Shown here piece after piece: positions 48,983 through 58,271 of a DNA stretch of 64,000 bases (position 1 is the first letter of the stretch; each line of letters opens with the position of its first letter). The notes under the pieces were generated by a model. The model saw only the letters and a program-made list of their open reading frames with translations. It was not told the DNA's origin and ran no database searches. Source of the DNA: Galdieria partita (lineage: Eukaryota > Rhodophyta > Bangiophyceae > Galdieriales > Galdieriaceae); contig BQMJ01000062.1 of NCBI GenBank assembly GCA_025991245.1, positions 62,001 through 126,000 of the forward strand, read 5' to 3'. Position numbers and translations under genes: made by a program.

Positions 48983-50147
48983 ATGCAGTTTATTTGTCAA
49001 TGTTCCACTAGAAGCTCTTTTACCAACTCCCGGAATAAGTTTATAAATGGCTCTTTATTAAGACTTTGTAGAGAAGTCAATGTTGTTTTTTACAGTCAAT
49101 TGAGTAGTAGAAATATCTGGAAGTGGAAAACACGCAAGAGAGTGCTTGTTTCTCAACTGGAAGACTGGTACAAGGTATAAGCTCGTCGTATTATCCAACA
49201 ACTTTTTAGATATCTTTTACTTAGGCTCGTATCACTCATAATGTACACGCGTCTGAAGGCCATCGCACTATTTGCTTGGAACCTCCTGCCATTGTTTTGG
49301 AACAATATACAAATCCTGGGATGTTCGTGAAACTTTCGGTAAGCAGCAAGATTTTCTATAGTTTGTAGTAATATTTTTTTAGAATGGCAAAGAAAAACCA
49401 AATTTTTTTGCTGTAGCAAGTGCTGTCCATTCTCCCTTTATGGAGTTTCTGGTGAAGAGAACACACGCGACAGCTTGGTTGTGTGATTTGGAAAAGGTAC
49501 GTGATAGCTTATCTTTAAAGAGACAAGTATGGATGCTGTTGTGTTTGTAGGATGGTGAAGTCTTCATAAGTTCCGTTATGGGAAGAGGTTTTCAGCTGTC
49601 ACGCCTTCACAACGTGGAACATATCTATTTGTTGGCAACTGGTTCAGGTATTGCTCCACTTAGAGCGGTTATGGAAAGTAAAGAGTTTTTGCAGTTTGCA
49701 AACAAAAAGGTTGGTATCTTTTCATTTGCTTATTGGGCAGATGATCGATGTTGATAGGATTTACAGCTTTATTACGGCGTTCGTACTCCGGAGAGATTTT
49801 CATATCATGATAGATTCTCACTATGGCAACAAACTGGAGTAAGAATACATAAGATTTGTTCAACGTAAGTGACACAAGTTTGTCTTATGGAAGCATCTAT
49901 GAGAGCGGCTCTTATGTAGTGACGCGTCAGGCAGGTGGGCTGGTAGAGTAGGTTATGTACAACATTGGTTGAAGGAGGATGGGATTCCGAATCCTGAGAA
50001 AAGTGGTAAGTCTTTCAGTTAGTTGTTCAATCCTCCTTATTAGAATTAGGGGCATTGTTATGTGGGGTGAAAGGAATGATAGAAGAAGCGACTCATTTGT
50101 TACAAACGCAAGGCGTTCCTTCCGATAAGATTTTGACCAACTTTTGA
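48983..50147 (+). CDS. Ferredoxin-reductase-like FAD/NAD(P) oxidoreductase, organellar
   Basis: Seven exons: 48983-49174, 49225-49338, 49383-49496, 49551-49709, 49758-49864, 49920-50005, 50044-50147, 291 aa. The match is to plant proteins of the At1g15140 / fruit protein pKIWI502 type, plastid oxidoreductases of unknown substrate. Seen: a Ser/Arg-rich leader (MQFICQCSTRSSFTN), ARITHNVHASEGHRTICLEP, FAVASAVHSP (flavin), LLATGSGIAPLRAVME (NAD-binding), LYYGVRTPERFSYHDRF, GRVGYVQHWL, GALLCGVKGMIEE and the ending KILTNF. One intron is only 38 nt. The ATG lies 13 bases from that of Misato on the other strand. Confidence 0.82.
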
Positions 50148-50252
50148 AAAACGAGAATTTTATAAAGGAAACTAGACAAATATTCGAAAATCGTGCGATT
50201 CTTTCGACGAGAAAGCTTTCTTTTGACTGCAAAAGAAGAAGCCAACCCGTTG

Positions 50253-50300
50253 TCAGACTTTTCCCAGAGTCACTGACTCTTTTCGGTAAAAAGTCGTCAT
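50253..50300 (-). promoter_or_regulatory. SECIS element (form 2-like) of selenoprotein H
   Basis: On the minus strand, in the 3' region of the SelH gene, starting 36 nt after its stop. Reading 5'-3': ATGA (50300-50297) opens the non-Watson-Crick quartet. A helix follows (GACTTTT near 50295-50289, paired with AAAAGTC at 50261-50255), then unpaired AAAA after 13 bases, then a mini-stem AGAGT/ACTCT with a five-base loop. The 3' side ends in TGA (50255-50253). Conserved quartet, AA at the right distance and an extra mini-stem are the hallmarks of a eukaryotic form 2 SECIS, which recruits SBP2 to read UGA as selenocysteine. Structure drawn by eye, not scored. Confidence 0.75.
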
Positions 50301-50336
50301 AAGAGTGAAAGTGTCAATCGAACGACTTTTAAGTAT

Positions 50337-50761
50337 TTATACTATTAATGCTTCCAAGATAGTCTCCACCTCGGGAAATTTGAGTTTACGAGGTGGACCT
50401 TTAGACTTGCCATCCCATATAAGAGTTTCCTTTTTGTCCTTTACCAAATAGACGTTAAAAGTACCTTTGCCTGTGCGAGGTTTCCCATAAGGTTGGATAG
50501 CAATAGTCAAGGAGGGTTTCTGCTCTTTCAATGCAGTCTCTAATAATTTGGCTTGCCGTTTATACGTTCCTAGATGTGTGGAAGTTATGTGACACAAAAA
50601 GAAACCCTTTGGTGCTTACCTCAGCTAGTGCAGTGCTCGATGATAATACCATTTTCTAAAGCTTCAACGTTGGCATCATCAGCGGAATTCTTTGACGGAA
50701 TATCTTGAGCTCTTTTCGTGATTACTTTTTTCTGTACGCCACGCGCCTTTTTAGGAGCCAT
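50337..50761 (-). CDS. SELENOH: Selenoprotein H, with in-frame TGA read as selenocysteine
   Basis: Thioredoxin-like redox protein, nuclear/nucleolar in animals. Exons 50761-50620 and 50569-50337 with a 50-nt GT-AG intron; 124 residues counting Sec. Residues 1-38 are Lys-rich (MAPKKARGVQKKVITKRA), like the AT-hook-type start of SelH. Then IIIEHCTSU: Cys44 and Sec47 (TGA at 50623-50621) form the CxxU motif. The intron begins one base after the TGA, and the reading frame goes on as GTYKRQAKLLETAL, KPRTGKGTFNVYL and IWDGKSKGPPRKLKFPE, the SelH hallmark block, ending at a TAA. A SECIS-like hairpin follows. It is divergent from the ferredoxin/MBL gene (58 bases between ATGs). Confidence 0.88.
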
Positions 50762-50819
50762 TCTCTACCAACTCTTAGTGAATTGAATGTTTCCAATGTT
50801 TGTTTTGTAGCTTCTGCCC

Positions 50820-51931
50820 ATGAAGTTGAGTTTTGTGGCAGCTGTTTTCAAGCAAGGTTGGCATTTGAGTCCAAAAGTTTGTGGAAGACAGAGAACATGT
50901 AGGAAATATTGTGTTGTTATGGCTAGTTGCAGAAAACGACGGCCAGAGAACGTTCCTGGGAATCTGTACGTGGACAATAGTTGCATCGACTGTGACACGT
51001 AAGAAACACTCAACTGTCTCATGGTTGGTGACTAAACTTGAAAAGTTGCCGTTGGTTGGCCCCCAATATCTTTTCAAGAAGTAAAGGACAAAGTTGTGTG
51101 CATAAACAACCCGAGTCAACTGAAGAAGAGGAAGCAGCGTTGAGAGCTATGGTGTCCTGTCCTACTGGAAGCATACGAGTCGAAAAACCTTGTAAACATG
51201 TGAAGAAAACGCAAGATTCTTTTCCATATCCAGTACATGGAGAATTACTCAACATTTTCTATATGGGGTTTGCCTCTGCAAAGTCGTTTGGTGCTCATTC
51301 GTATCTTTGGCTGTTGCCAACAGACAGTCCAACTGCCTCTCCCAAGTCTGTCTTGGTGGACTCTCCAAGGTTCTTTACACCTTTGGCTAGGAACGTTCAA
51401 AGCCTTGTTACTCCAGAAAACAGTGTTGACTGGATGTTTCTCACTCATCGAGATGACGTTGCTGATCACGACAAGTGGTCTTCTTACTTGAAAGCACGTC
51501 GAATTATTCATCACGCAGATGCTGTTGGCTCTCTTCAGTCTGTAGAATGGATTCTAGACGGTGATGGTCCCTGGTATCTATCAGAGGATTTAAAACTCGT
51601 TCACGTTCCTGGACACACAAGAGGGTCAACAGTATTAATAGATAAGCGAAATGGAGTTGCTTTTACTGGGGATCACTTGGCTTTTGATGTGGAGATGGGT
51701 GAACTTTGTGCATTTCCTCAAGTATGTTGGTATAGTTGGAAGCAACAAAAATCAAGTGTTGAGAAACTAATGGATGAACCATTTGAATGGATTCTTCCAG
51801 GCCATGGCAGGTTAGTTTTCATAATATACTTTTGCTTTCAATTTCATGTCTGGCTCATTTTCAGGCCTTTCCACTTTAAGAATGAGAAAGAACGTAAAGA
51901 ATTACTGGGCAGAATTGCCAAGGAAGTTTAG
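50820..51931 (+). CDS. 4Fe-4S ferredoxin-like domain fused to metallo-beta-lactamase hydrolase
   Basis: Three exons: 50820-50998, 51046-51810, 51865-51931 (introns 47 and 54 nt), 336 aa. A leader of ~45 residues (MKLSFVAAVFKQGWHLSPKV) suggests an organelle. The ferredoxin-like part has Cys in DNSCIDCDTCRWLAPNIF and a late Cys in MVSCPTGSIR. Then a metallo-beta-lactamase fold: FLTHRDDVADHDKWS (an unusual H-R-D-D-V-A-D-H metal motif in place of HxHxDH), VHVPGHTRGS, FTGDHLAF, ILPGHGR. The same two-domain plan occurs in plants (At4g33540 type) and cyanobacteria; substrate unknown. The 54-nt intron reads through in frame but its removal joins GHGR to PFHFKNEKER as in plants. Confidence 0.85.
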
Positions 51932-52107
51932 GGTTGCAACTGGACTAAAGTATGCATATAGTGTTTATATAAATGGGAATCAAGAACAAGTCTTCAAAGA
52001 GAGAGAAAGAGAGCAACATAGGAGCCAATCACAACCATTTCCAGTTACTTGTACATATACATATACATACATATATATATAGCTTTGGGTAATAACCAAG
52101 TAATCGC

Positions 52108-54479
52108 TTAGAGTTGTTCCAATGCCCTTTTCAGCTTTTTCAAAGTGTCCAATTGAACTCCACAATTAACTCTACTCACAGAAGAGGAATCTGTGAACTC
52201 GGGAAAGACATCTTCATGACTTGGACTCGATGTCCACTCGTTGGCTTTCTGTTGCCATTCTTCCACTTGACGGATAATTTGTCTTTGTTTCAATTTAAAA
52301 TGCATCTTCAATACTTCCTCAAAGCCTTTATATGGCTTCTTAAGAACGTCCAACATGGCATATTTAACCTAAAACACAAAATGTCACATATGGTTAACTT
52401 GTATCAAGAATATTTCACAAACAGTATAATCTTGGACATATAAATTATATCTTTTTGATTTTCTCTTCCCTCTTATAGTAGATTGAAACTCTTCAAAGCC
52501 AGGTTCGTTAAAATAAGGTTCTCCAACAAAAAGAAAACTCTGAATGGATACTAAGACCTATGGAATAAGACGGTGAACATCTAAAGCAAATGCCAAAGGT
52601 AGGACATACTTGCAATAGAGTACATTGACTTGACCAACTTGGACCTGGCCATGTCCCCAGTAGAGAAAGACATATCTATAAGAAGCAAATATGTAAACAT
52701 AAATACATAAAAGCTGTGCTATACAACCTTGCCACAATTGTATAGATTAGGATTGCAACGAATTTCTCCACGTTTTGTATTCAAAAAGCGCCCTACCGGT
52801 GGCTTTTCAGGATATTCAATTGGCAAAAGGAAATCAAAGAAGAACGCTCCATTTGCATAAGGAGTACTTTCAGGTCCAAAAATAAGTACTCGGAAAACAT
52901 CAAAATTATTTTCATCCACACGGACGACAATACTTGAGCCATAAAAAAGTGGAAGATCATTTCTTAGACTTGAAATTTCCTTGGCAAGACGAAATGTACG
53001 ACCTTTGCTGGCATTCCATTCTTTACACATGTTGTTCTTGTTTGTTATTGAATGAAACTGTGAAAGACCTTCCATAGTCTGAAACTATATATACACAAAA
53101 TGAATCAAAACAATATATGAAAATGAAGCATTTACCTGTAAATCTTTTAGACGATTACAATACTCTACTGACAAATCCTCATCACTTCTTTCAAGCTTCG
53201 GTGTGGATACTTTTTCGATCTTGCTTTGCATCTTATTCGTAAAACGTTGATATAAAGTTTTCACGCCACGTACTTGAGCACATGTTTCAGCAACCATATT
53301 GATGAGAAATATTTCAGAGCGAGGAATGTCTAAATTAACATTCAAAGTTGATTTTTGCAGAAAACATATATTTCTCTCAAAATCTCCCAACAAGTCTGCC
53401 AAGCATACCTTTGTGTCCTCTTTGTCCGAATCTTTAAAGTCATATGTACAAGAAATAGGAATGAATAGGAACAGTTGCAAAGTGAAATCTTCAGCAAACA
53501 ATTTTAACAAGTAAAATAGACTCATATACAAGTCCATACGGGAACAAACATCATAAACTGAATTATTCCTCAACAGATTTGCGACAATTTGTGCAAAAAC
53601 CTTATGATACAAAAAGGTCCCAAGAAATAGCGGATACGGACCTAGTCTTCGATCAAGTAGTATTACTAAACATTCAAAAACAGAAGATAATATAGAATCA
53701 TCATAATCAGACTTTCTTTTATGCGTTTCATTCTCCGAAAACTTTTCACGACTACTTCCACCAAAGCCAACTCCTGAAATATGACATCTTGCAGTACGCT
53801 TCGAATGACGCGGTGCTAAGTTGCGTTCAATAGTTGCATCTTTTTGCATATTTCCTCGAGGTGCTTTCTTTCCAAGCGTTGTTGCCATTCTGTCCAATTG
53901 GAAACTAATACTTAAAATTCTCGCGAGTCCACAATGAAATCTTGCCAACGAAGGAAGAGTAGTAGGCTCTACGCTCCATTCTATTACACAAGCTTCAATA
54001 GAATATCCACAATAACAGAGTTCTTGTTTTGAGTCACATGAATCAGAACATAACGAAACCAAACCACTTCTGCTTTCTAATTGTAGAAGTTTGCCGAGTT
54101 TCTCTCTTTCTCCTTCCCAATACTGAAAATACTTGTTGTGTTCTCCCAGGCTGAATAAATAAATAAAAATTTGGAGACAGTCTCGAGTTGCCAATTTCTG
54201 AAAACACAACTGCAGAGGACACTTAAAGTTATTTAGCAAGTTACCACAGTCATCTGCCAAAACTCGTTGACAACAACTTTTGCAAAGGTTGTGTCCACAA
54301 CGTAGCTCCAATAGTTTTGCAACTTGTGGCTGCTTACAGTTGTCACATGTGGGCCCTTGAATGATGAGTTTGGCTTGAAAACTTGCACCTTTTTGGGGCT
54401 GCTTTGGATGGCTATTTTCTGTTACTATCTCCACATCTGAATCATCGGATTCCATATCACAAGATAGGAAAATACGCAT
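52108..54479 (-). CDS. RING-domain protein fused to a BIRC6/UBE2O-type ubiquitin-conjugating domain
   Basis: Candidate hybrid E2/E3 ubiquitin enzyme. Exons 54479-53136, 53084-52728, 52675-52610, 52557-52423, 52368-52108; 720 aa. Residues ~43-95 have RING-like spacing: CDNC, then LRCGHNLCKSCC and CPLQLC. A ~330-residue region without named domain follows. The UBC domain (about 455-640) is of the large BIRC6/UBE2O kind: PESTPYANGAFFFDFLLPIE, FNPNLYN-like CNPNLYNCGKV, then the active-site Cys in ICLSLLGTWPGPSW, VLVSIQSFLFVGEPYFNEPG. The C-terminal helices (VKYAMLDVLKKPYKGFEEVL) match the BIRC6 tail. No BIR domain is seen. Confidence 0.75.
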
Positions 54480-54584
54480 GATGCTCAAGTTGTTGATGGC
54501 GACGGCGTTTGACAGAGTGGACACAGTTGTTGTTTACTAAGACAGCCATCTTAACTTACCAGTTTCAGCTTCATTCGTTTTGGA

Positions 54585-55586
54585 ATGTCAGCAGACTCTG
54601 TGGATTGTACTCTTTGGGATCATCTCTTAGCTGGTGCTATAGCTACTTCAGCTGCAGTTTCCACTATGCATCCTATGGATACTATAAAAACAATACTTCA
54701 ACATTCTCAAGGAAAGATACTAAGTAGCGTTGCTGACTATTCTTCCGAATCGCTAGTGCCATCTCATTCGAGTGCCCTTACTATTGCTGGTCGTCTATTT
54801 AAGAAAAGAGGAGTTGCGGGTTTCTATCAAGGTGTCGGTGCCAACATTGGTGCTCAAACTCCGGCAGGTGCAATCAAGTTTGCGGTTTATGAGATACTGA
54901 AACGGAAGTCGGAACTTGTGTTTGATCCAAAATGGCGTATTTCTGTAGAGTTTGGGTGTGCAGCTTTGGCCTTTATTGCTTGTTCCGTTGTTCTGGTACC
55001 TGGAGAAGTTGTGAAACAGCGTCTTCAGTCAGGAGTTTATTCATCTATGTTAGCGGGAGTTGTAGAAACTTGGAAAGCGTATGGAGTTTCTGGGTTCTAT
55101 GCAGGTTATGGTGCAACGCTGTTGCGTGATATTCCATATACTATGTTGGAATTTGGCTTGTATGAACAATTCAAGCGGTTATTTCGTGGCGTTTACAAGA
55201 AGGAAACTCTTCCACCTCATATAGAATGGTTGCTGGGTGGCTTAGCAGGTGGCTGTACCGGTTTTCTGACAACGCCTTTTGATGTTATCAAAACTCATTT
55301 GATGACAGGACAGCATACGCAAGGTATTTGGGCATTGTTTCGTAATATAGTACAACGAGATGGATTATCTGGACTTTTTTGTGGAGGCCTTACGAGAGTG
55401 TTTTGGTTGATTCCATTCACAGCAGTATTTTTTGGAGTTCACGAGGCAAGTAAGCGTGTCCTTGTGAGTTTTAAACTTAAGCGACTGCGTTCCACCCGTT
55501 TAAGTACTGCTGTTGGATTCTGTGAGCCAAGAATGAAGTTAAGGAAGCGACAGACGCCATGTTTTATTCCTTCTATTCGTTTGTAA
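54585..55586 (+). CDS. SAMC: Mitochondrial carrier, S-adenosylmethionine carrier-like
   Basis: Member of the SLC25 family with three repeats and six spans; intronless, 333 aa. Repeat motifs: PMDTIKTILQ (residue ~30), VPGEVVKQRLQS (~145) and PFDVIKTHLMTG (~235). GVGANIGAQTPAGAIKFAVY and AGYGATLLRDIPYTMLEFGL match the SAM carrier (SLC25A26/SAM5), which brings SAM into mitochondria or plastids in exchange for S-adenosylhomocysteine. Substrate is inferred from these repeat residues. It is 105 bases from the divergent start of the RING-UBC gene. Confidence 0.8.
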   Translation: MSADSVDCTLWDHLLAGAIATSAAVSTMHPMDTIKTILQHSQGKILSSVADYSSESLVPSHSSALTIAGRLFKKRGVAGFYQGVGANIGAQTPAGAIKFAVYEILKRKSELVFDPKWRISVEFGCAALAFIACSVVLVPGEVVKQRLQSGVYSSMLAGVVETWKAYGVSGFYAGYGATLLRDIPYTMLEFGLYEQFKRLFRGVYKKETLPPHIEWLLGGLAGGCTGFLTTPFDVIKTHLMTGQHTQGIWALFRNIVQRDGLSGLFCGGLTRVFWLIPFTAVFFGVHEASKRVLVSFKLKRLRSTRLSTAVGFCEPRMKLRKRQTPCFIPSIRL

Positions 55587-56034
55587 AAAAGTGTTTGAAT
55601 ATTGGAAACAGCTTTGTTATCTATCCATTGGAAGTTGATAGCTGAACAAAATGGTTCAAACTGTTTGAAGAATAATTTTTACAAATACTATCTTAGGAAC
55701 GAGTAAAGAATGCTGTAAACGGTGTCCATGGCTATTGTTATTATAGAATCTGACAAGAGTTTTCAAAAAATGAAGCATAAACCATAAGTGGAAGAGATAG
55801 GAAAAGTGCAAGTTGACAGCTACGACAATTGCTGATTATTCTTCATAAGGAACTGAAAGTTCTAAAGTGATTGATTCCATTCTTTGAGCACCAAACTGCT
55901 TCCTATCTATTGGAGTGTTCATTGGGTACAGTTCCACAGAGTAGCTGTCATTCACAAACTCCTCCTGTTTCGCCTGTGACTATTCTGGTAGACAACTTCC
56001 ATGGGCATCTTTCGATTTTGTGATCGGCAACTTT
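55587..56034. other. Spacer with a possible alternative last exon of the Sm-like gene
   Basis: 448 bases between the SAM carrier stop and the short form of the Sm-like gene. On the minus strand 55979-55836 is open, in phase with exon 3 of the Sm-like gene after a TAG acceptor, and would add about 47 residues (SQAKQEEFVNDSYSVELYP at its start). No other signal. Confidence 0.35.
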
Positions 56035-56497
56035 CTAAAAGGTCTTGTTTGTTCTGTCGACAACTTTCTCCTATGCTGATAGAATAAGGAAAATAGCTGA
56101 GCAATCGACCATTGGAAAACTCACCCAGTTTTCGGTATTAGCAACGACAGCCACATCTTTCAAAAAGTGAAAAAAGAGTATTTGCCTTGCTCGAATGTAA
56201 ATCAATTCTTTACCGGCAAAGTCCATACTTTCGTTTTGTTGATTACTCTATTCTCTCTTAAGTCTCATCTCCAGTTATAAGGTGGCTAAAGTACCTCTTC
56301 AGGGCTTCTCAAACTTGTCAGATAAACACTATTTAAAAATAAGTACAAGCAACCACTTTCAGAATAAGATACCTCATATCTGGTTCCATCTCCTCTAAAA
56401 TACCTCTTATCTTCTTTCCTCCTCTTAATAATATCTCCACTTGCTTTCCACATTGAGCTTCTACAACAGTCGTTAGACAAGGTTTTGAACGCCTCAT
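56035..56497 (-). CDS. Sm/LSm-fold protein (LSM10/SmD1-like)
   Basis: Small RNA-binding protein. Exons 56497-56373, 56328-56295, 56247-56125 and a short 56070-56035 (introns 44, 47 and 54 nt), 105 aa in this form. The Sm1 motif is VEAQCGKQVEILLRGGKKIR then GILEEMEPDMSVYL; the Sm2 motif is KELIYIRARQILFFHFLKDV, reached only after splicing. The spacer between Sm1 and Sm2 and the I-R-x-R-x-I pattern resemble LSM10/SmD1 more than other Sm proteins. The C-terminus is uncertain: other splice choices give either a basic tail or the frame at 55979-55836. The start may be an ATG further upstream (near 56572). Confidence 0.55.
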
Positions 56498-56592
56498 GAG
56501 AATTTTGTCCCTCCCCAACAAGTTTTGTTCCAATAGATGAGAAAACGACCAGACTTTATTTCCTGAACAAATATATACCATAAAGCACAAAA

Positions 56593-57124
56593 TTAAGACA
56601 AATCTTTCAATATGGTTTCTGCAGATGAGGCACCACTGAATCCGGTACCTTCCTCTAAATGCAGCTTTTTAACAACAAAGTTATCAATCAAGCTAGAGAA
56701 TCTGCGACAACGGATACCACCAAAGTCACCTGTATCGATATCAAGTCCAAGTTTCTTAACAGACTGTGCGCCACCATCTGCAAGCATCAGTATTTTTCCA
56801 GCCACTCCTTGTGATTCTGCCCACTGCTGTAATACAAAAGGGTCGTTGACAGCTAAACACGCAACTGTATCTATTCCTTTTGATTTGATCTCATCAACTT
56901 TTTGTCCAAACCCAGGAAGATGCTGTCTTGAGCAGGTGGGAGTAAAAGCACCAGGTAGACCAAACAGAACAACTTTCTTCCCGGAAAATACTTGATCAGA
57001 AGTTATTACCTTTAGGAAGATAAACGAATAGAAACCATTTGTAAACAGTTCCTACCTGTGGCTTTCCTTCTTGAAGGACCTGAAACTTCAAGTCTGACAA
57101 GATACGGCTTCCCTCTTTCAACAT
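56593..57124 (-). CDS. PRXII: Type II peroxiredoxin (PrxII/PRDX5)
   Basis: Thiol peroxidase reducing H2O2 and alkyl hydroperoxides with glutaredoxin or thioredoxin. Exons 57124-57056 and 57009-56593, intron 46 nt, 161 aa, the usual size of the cytosolic form. Seen: KKVVLFGLPGAFTPTCSRQH with the peroxidatic Cys in PGAFTPTCS, DTVACLAVNDPFVLQQWAES, MLADGGAQSVKKLGLDIDTG and FGGIRCRRFSSLIDN. No targeting leader is visible. The second Cys in GIRCRR is not at the standard resolving position; another Cys near DTVACLAV fits better. Confidence 0.93.
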
Positions 57125-57236
57125 GGCTATCAGTCAATTGTTACACTTTGCCCAAAGAAGAAATTGCCGTTTTATTTGCACTTTCTATCTCATGTCGGTA
57201 TCTTCATCATTCTTCTTTTCCAACTTGATCATTCTT

Positions 57237-57667
57237 TCACTGACGGACAATCAGCACCACTAAAAGAAGTGCCACTAGTGCAGCAGCTAATATGGCACCT
57301 ATGAGCAACCACAAATCCAAGTCTATATTTTCAAGTAGACCACCTGTCGTACTTTCATCAGCCAACGTGTAAAACCAGTGAGGACTCGAAACAAATAGTT
57401 TGGTCGTTAACAACTTTGGAACGCATACAGTATCCACTCTGCACTTGAGATTCTGAAATAAATATGCCTTTCTAGAAATAACTTTCGAAAACACTTTTGA
57501 AGTTGTCCATTTGGGTTTATTTATGGAAAGAAGAAAAACAAAGCAAGTGTCTGAGCTCACGGGACATCTCCTCCACGACATCATCATTCTCCTTTGCATA
57601 AAATTCTTTCAACTCCAATCGACTTGACAAAAATCCACCAACTTATTACTTCTTCTATTATACTCAT
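57237..57667 (-). CDS. Tail-anchored membrane protein, possibly a Use1-like SNARE (splicing unresolved)
   Basis: The 3' part is secure: an open frame ending in ADESTTGGLLENIDLDLW, a strong single span (LLIGAILAAALVALLLVVLI) and RQ stop, the plan of a tail-anchored protein. An ATG at 57667 opens MSIIEE, which a 58-nt intron (GTAATA donor) joins to ENDDVVEEMSRELRHLL. VVEEMSREL plus the C-terminal span ending in L-I-x-R resembles Use1, an ER Q-SNARE. The middle (about 57340-57560) has several possible splice sites and I could not choose. If Use1, it would work with the NBAS-like tether in this window. Could be some other tail-anchored protein. Confidence 0.35.
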
Positions 57668-57729
57668 CCACAAGATACTTATACAAATGATGCTACAACT
57701 ATTGAAAACAAGACACTAATATATCCAAT

Positions 57730-58271
57730 CTATTTATTCAATCGTTTCAAATGTTTTTCATCCACTAGGAAACCTTCATCTACCAATTTGTGGTATGAAA
57801 GTCTGACACCTTCTTCTCTCTAAAAATTTTACAGAATAAGAACCATATTCTTGATGACATAATGTGACTAACCTCTTTTAGCAACTCGGCCAAGTCCTTG
57901 GTCTTACTACATTTACATAAACTGTCAACACTCTCACATGTAGGAAATCCCAAAAATAACTCACTGGAGCCAAGTGGCATAATAAAAACTTCCAAGAGGG
58001 TCGTGTTGAGTGACAAACCACTCATGAGTAAGTCTCTCTTCAATCTTTCTCATGAACCACTCCTTTACTGGAAACTCACCAGTTTCTACGAATATTTTGG
58101 GTAACCACACAACCGTAACATAGTCCACTTGTCCTTACCATATGAACACAAGTAACGACAACCCAATATTGATCTCAAGGACGCCGACCGACCATTGTTT
58201 ACTCTTGAACAAAAAATAATACCACCGCTTTCCAGTAAACTTAAACATAGCCTATTCTTTGTCGATAACAT
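57730..58271 (-). CDS. Orphan small protein with organelle-type leader
   Basis: Four exons: 58271-58139, 58085-57965, 57906-57873, 57819-57730 (introns 53, 58 and 53 nt), 125 aa, all phases consistent. Residues 1-43 form a Ser/Arg/Leu-rich leader (MLSTKNRLCLSLLESGGIIF, RSASLRSILGCRYLCSY), likely mitochondrial or plastid. The rest is soluble and charged: GEFPVKEWFMRKIEERLTHE, WFVTQHDPLGSFYYATWLH, LAELLKEREEGVRLSYHKLV, DEGFLVDEKHLKRLNK. I do not recognise the family. Its ATG overlaps that of the alpha-galactosidase gene on the opposite strand. Confidence 0.6.

Noticed and set aside
50570-50761. The TGA at 50623-50621 as a true stop, giving a 46-aa protein plus a separate 80-aa gene
   Set aside because: The frame continues through a clean intron into the conserved SelH block, the downstream piece has no good start of its own, and a SECIS-like hairpin follows.
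52051-52080. TA/CATA-rich tract after the MBL gene
   Set aside because: Simple repeat of low complexity, too short to be called an element.
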